Source of the DNA: Candidatus Latescibacterota bacterium
Lineage (GTDB): Bacteria; Latescibacterota; MWCZ01
Direction of reading: 5' to 3'
NCBI GenBank assembly: GCA_022706085.1
Contig: JAKJDF010000012.1
Coordinates: forward strand, 47,151-111,150
DNA length: 64,000 nucleotides
A program made the translations under genes and the position numbers. Positions 61,732 to 64,000 of this stretch are shown piece after piece. Numbering within the stretch: the first letter of the stretch is position 1; each line of letters opens with the position of its first letter. Below the pieces are notes generated by a model. The model was given only the letters and a program-made list of their open reading frames with translations. It searched no databases and was not told where the DNA came from.

Positions 61732-62142
61732 ATGCGCCTGGTAGTTACGCGTATTCACGTGTGGCCAGCGGCCAAAGTGGGCGCATTGCTGGGTTGCCTG
61801 TCAGGATTCCTTATCGGCATAGCGATTGTTTTGATCGGATCAACGCTGGCGCCGCTGGGGCAGCTGCTCGACCGACCGGTGAACGGCATCGGCTTTTCCG
61901 GAGTGGTACTGATCAGCCTCGCGAACGGGGCCCTGTGGTGCTCGGCGTTTGCTGCCGGAGCGGCGCTCTACAATATGGCAGCGCTGTGGGGTGCGCACCT
62001 GATCTTGACCGCTAAAAGTTCGGAAGAGGAAACTCGGTCAAATCAGGAAACCTCCGCCGTTCGTACCGATTCCTCCGCGTTGGACAACTGCTCGTTCGCC
62101 ACAAAGACGTTCGAAGATGGGCCGCGCCAGCACACCCCGTGA
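61732..62142 (+). CDS. small membrane protein (DUF3566-like architecture)
   Basis: A 136-residue protein with two transmembrane helices (about residues 15-40 and 57-90). The start RLVVTRIHVWPAAKVGALLG recalls DUF3566 membrane proteins, which begin with a similar R-x-x-x-P-W-x-x-x-K pattern, but the match is by eye only. The C-terminal 45 residues are polar and probably disordered. It lies between tRNA-Ser and gltX, nine bases before gltX, and is likely co-transcribed with it. Confidence 0.6.
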   Translation: MRLVVTRIHVWPAAKVGALLGCLSGFLIGIAIVLIGSTLAPLGQLLDRPVNGIGFSGVVLISLANGALWCSAFAAGAALYNMAALWGAHLILTAKSSEEETRSNQETSAVRTDSSALDNCSFATKTFEDGPRQHTP

Positions 62143-62151
62143 AATGAAAGC

Positions 62152-63651
62152 ATGAATATGGAACGATCACCGGTACGTGTTCGCTTTGCCCCCAGTCCAA
62201 CCGGGTATCTGCACATCGGCGGCGCTCGCACGGCCCTTTTCAACTGGCTCTTTGCCAGACACGAACAGGGAACATTTATCCTCCGAATCGAAGATACAGA
62301 CCAAACGCGCGTGGTTGAGGGCGCGATCGACGCCATTTTCGCCGGCCTTCGCTGGCTGGGATTGGAGTGGGACGAGGGACCGGATGTTGGAGGCCCGGTC
62401 GGGCCGTACGTTCAGTCGCGCAGGCTTGATATTTACCGGAAACACGCCGAGGACCTTATCGCGAACGGGCATGCGTACCGTTGTTTCTGCTCCGAAGAGC
62501 GTCTCGCGGAATTGCGTGAGGCGCAGCGGCTCGCAAAGAAGTCACCCGGTTATGACAGAAGGTGCCGCAACCTTTCGGCAGAAGAGATTCAAACTGCTCT
62601 CGATTCGCAAACACCTTTCGTGGTGCGGATGAAAATCCCGTTGAGCGGCGAGACACGTTTCGAGGACAAGATCCGCGGCACAGTGGAGTACGACAATAAG
62701 GTGCTGGACGATTTCGTCCTTTTCAAGAGCGACGGGTACCCCACGTACCACCTCGCGAATGTCGTGGACGACCACCTGATGGGCATTACGCACGTAATTC
62801 GAGGGGAGGAGTGGATCCCCAGTACGCCCAAACACGTGCTCCTGTACAACGCATTCGGGTGGGCTGACTCGCTGCCCGAATTCGTCCACGTACCCTCCAT
62901 TCTGTCGCCTGACGGGGGAAAGCTTTCGAAGCGGAAGGGCGCGGCGGCGGTGACCGATTTCGCGGAGATGGGTTACCTGCCAGAAGCCGTCCGGAACTTC
63001 ATCGCGTTGCTCGGATGGTCTCCGGGTGGAGACCGGGAAAAAATGACCCTGGAGGAGATGATCGCGGCGTTTACGCTGGATCGTGTAAACCCCAAGGGTG
63101 CGATCTTCGACGAGCCGAAGCTTGAGTGGCTGAACAGCGAGTATATGAAAGACATGGCGGCCGTGGACCTGCTTCCACGCATTGCGCCTCTGTGGATAGA
63201 GAAAGGTCTGATTGCAGAAGAAGACGTCGAGCGCGATCGCGAGTACCTTTGCCGTGTGATCGAACTCTTCAAAGGCCGAACGCGCCGCACCCACGATTTT
63301 GTGGATCTCGCCGGGTTCTGCCTTCGTGCGCCCACGTCGTACGACGAGAAAGCACGGGCGAAACACTGGAGCGACCCTGCGGCCGCCGATCGTCTGGCGG
63401 CTGCCGCAGAAGCATTCGCGAACCTGGAACCTTTCGATGCCCGCAGCACCGAAGACGCCGTTCGGCTTTTGAGCGAAAGGGAGGGCGTGAGCGCGTCCGG
63501 ATACATCCACCCGATACGTCTCGCCGTGAGTGGGATGTCGTTCGGTCCGGGCCTTTTTGAGATGCTCGAAGTGCTTGGAAAGGCGCGTGTGGTCGAAAGG
63601 TTGCGGACGGCGGTCCGCCTTATCCGTTCCGGACGGGTGGGAACCGACTGA
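62152..63651 (+). CDS. gltX: glutamate--tRNA ligase
   Basis: Charges tRNA-Glu. The class I signatures are present: the HIGH motif in FAPSPTGYLHIGGARTAL and the KMSKS motif as KLSKRKG (about residues 259-265), with LRIEDTDQTR between. A C-terminal helical anticodon-binding domain completes a 499-residue protein of normal length. Whether it is discriminating or also charges tRNA-Gln cannot be told. Two starts, ATG 62152 and ATG 62158, are equally possible. Notably tRNA-Glu itself is 13 kb upstream. Confidence 0.95.
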   Translation: MNMERSPVRVRFAPSPTGYLHIGGARTALFNWLFARHEQGTFILRIEDTDQTRVVEGAIDAIFAGLRWLGLEWDEGPDVGGPVGPYVQSRRLDIYRKHAEDLIANGHAYRCFCSEERLAELREAQRLAKKSPGYDRRCRNLSAEEIQTALDSQTPFVVRMKIPLSGETRFEDKIRGTVEYDNKVLDDFVLFKSDGYPTYHLANVVDDHLMGITHVIRGEEWIPSTPKHVLLYNAFGWADSLPEFVHVPSILSPDGGKLSKRKGAAAVTDFAEMGYLPEAVRNFIALLGWSPGGDREKMTLEEMIAAFTLDRVNPKGAIFDEPKLEWLNSEYMKDMAAVDLLPRIAPLWIEKGLIAEEDVERDREYLCRVIELFKGRTRRTHDFVDLAGFCLRAPTSYDEKARAKHWSDPAAADRLAAAAEAFANLEPFDARSTEDAVRLLSEREGVSASGYIHPIRLAVSGMSFGPGLFEMLEVLGKARVVERLRTAVRLIRSGRVGTD

Positions 63652-63693
63652 TCTTCTGCGCGTTATTGCTATTGGAAACAGGTGTTGTCAATT

Positions 63694-63712
63694 CGGGCTC
63701 TGTATCAGCCCG
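63694..63712 (+). terminator. Short hairpin between gltX and tmRNA
   Basis: CGGGCT (63694-63699) pairs with AGCCCG (63707-63712) around a 7-base loop. There is no T-run, so this is a weak terminator candidate or a processing signal upstream of ssrA. Confidence 0.35.
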
Positions 63713-63736
63713 ATCAGGACTCGAAAATAACCGAAA

Positions 63737-64000
63737 GGGGGCGAAAAGGCTTCGACGGGAGTAGTTGGGCTCTGGTCGCGCGCCGAGGTGCACTGCCTCG
63801 TAAAACAGGTGCAAAACCACGATAACTGACAACTACAGTTACGCAATGGCTGCCTAAGAGGTAGCCCGTCCCCCTGCACAATGCTCGCGCAGTGCAGCAA
63901 GGGGCGTCGAACGCGCGGGCTAGTTGGTGGGGTGGCCCGTTCCCGCCAACGAGATTCAGGGCTGGCCTGCCGATATGCTGAGTCTGTCCGGGAATCGGCG
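63737..64000 (+). ncRNA. ssrA: tmRNA (5' part, cut by window end)
   Basis: Transfer-messenger RNA, which rescues stalled ribosomes. The 5' end GGGGGCG begins the acceptor stem and is followed by the strongly conserved AGGCTTCGACGGG. The tag frame can be read as ...GAC AAC TAC AGT TAC GCA ATG GCT GCC TAA (stop at 63855-63857), so tagged proteins end in DNYSYAMAA. The resume codon seems to be ACT (63825-63827). The T-arm and 3' CCA lie beyond the window. Confidence 0.9.

Noticed and set aside
1..64000. Insertion sequences, prophage, CRISPR arrays or direct-repeat clusters
   Set aside because: I saw no transposase, integrase, capsid or Cas motif, and no regularly spaced repeats anywhere in the window.

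Overview
The window is a chromosomal segment from a free-living, diderm, heterotrophic bacterium. It has high coding density, moderately high GC, and mixed ATG/GTG/TTG starts preceded by recognisable Shine-Dalgarno sequences. A predicted outer-membrane beta-barrel protein, a prolipoprotein diacylglyceryl transferase and periplasmic-type exported proteins argue for a double envelope. It carries a V-type rather than an F-type ATP synthase operon, and several glycan-active enzymes of kinds often found in little-cultured environmental phyla. The lineage cannot be fixed from sequence alone. I see no transposase, phage gene, CRISPR array or integration site.

Layout. 1-7.2 kb: the end of a DHH/DHHA1 phosphoesterase, a Gfo/Idh/MocA oxidoreductase, class II fructose-bisphosphate aldolase, then lgt-purQ-rnr meeting a nitroreductase head-on. 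7.27-16.66 kb: a long lipid and housekeeping operon behind a good sigma70-type promoter: yceD-rpmF-plsX-fabH-fabD-fabG-acpP-fabF-rnc-lipM-like-pgi. Together these make acyl carrier protein, fatty acids, acyl phosphate for phospholipids and protein-bound octanoate. 16.7-25.8 kb: a glycan island with a minus-strand trio (class I aldolase-like protein, heparinase II/III-like lyase, BNR sialidase-like hydrolase) diverging from a GH127-type beta-L-arabinofuranosidase; a perfect palindrome lies between them. Fe/Mn superoxide dismutase and a GH57 glucanotransferase follow. 25.8-29.7 kb: maf-rodZ-priA. 29.9-37.4 kb: a SUMF1-fold protein, an alkaline phosphatase with a calcium-loop insertion, der, queG, a PHP-domain phosphoesterase, a small membrane protein and an orphan ABC ATPase.

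37.4-46.1 kb: a complete V-type ATPase operon (stalk subunit, C, I, K, F, E, A, B, D) with its own promoter. 46.2-50.2 kb: a B12-type radical SAM protein overlapping comF, tRNA-Glu(CTC), and a glycosyltransferase-like orphan. 50.3-55.1 kb: an aldo/keto reductase, tRNA-Lys(CTT), and the aspartate-family operon hom-thrC-lysC. 55.2-61.4 kb: a degenerate receiver-GAF-GGDEF protein behind a promoter and leader hairpin, an outer-membrane barrel, a membrane protein, an M20 peptidase and a GH42-like protein. 61.5-64.0 kb: tRNA-Ser(GCT), a small membrane protein, gltX and the 5' part of tmRNA, cut by the window end.

Most genes are recognisable housekeeping functions. The least conventional material is the set of glycan enzymes without signal peptides, the GH42-like protein with altered catalytic positions, the cysteine-less SUMF1 protein, the radical SAM protein with a basic tail and no canonical cobalamin-ligand motif, the glycosyltransferase-like orphan, and several RNA-level structures near tRNAs and the diguanylate cyclase. 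I found nothing I would call a clear, wholly new multi-gene system.
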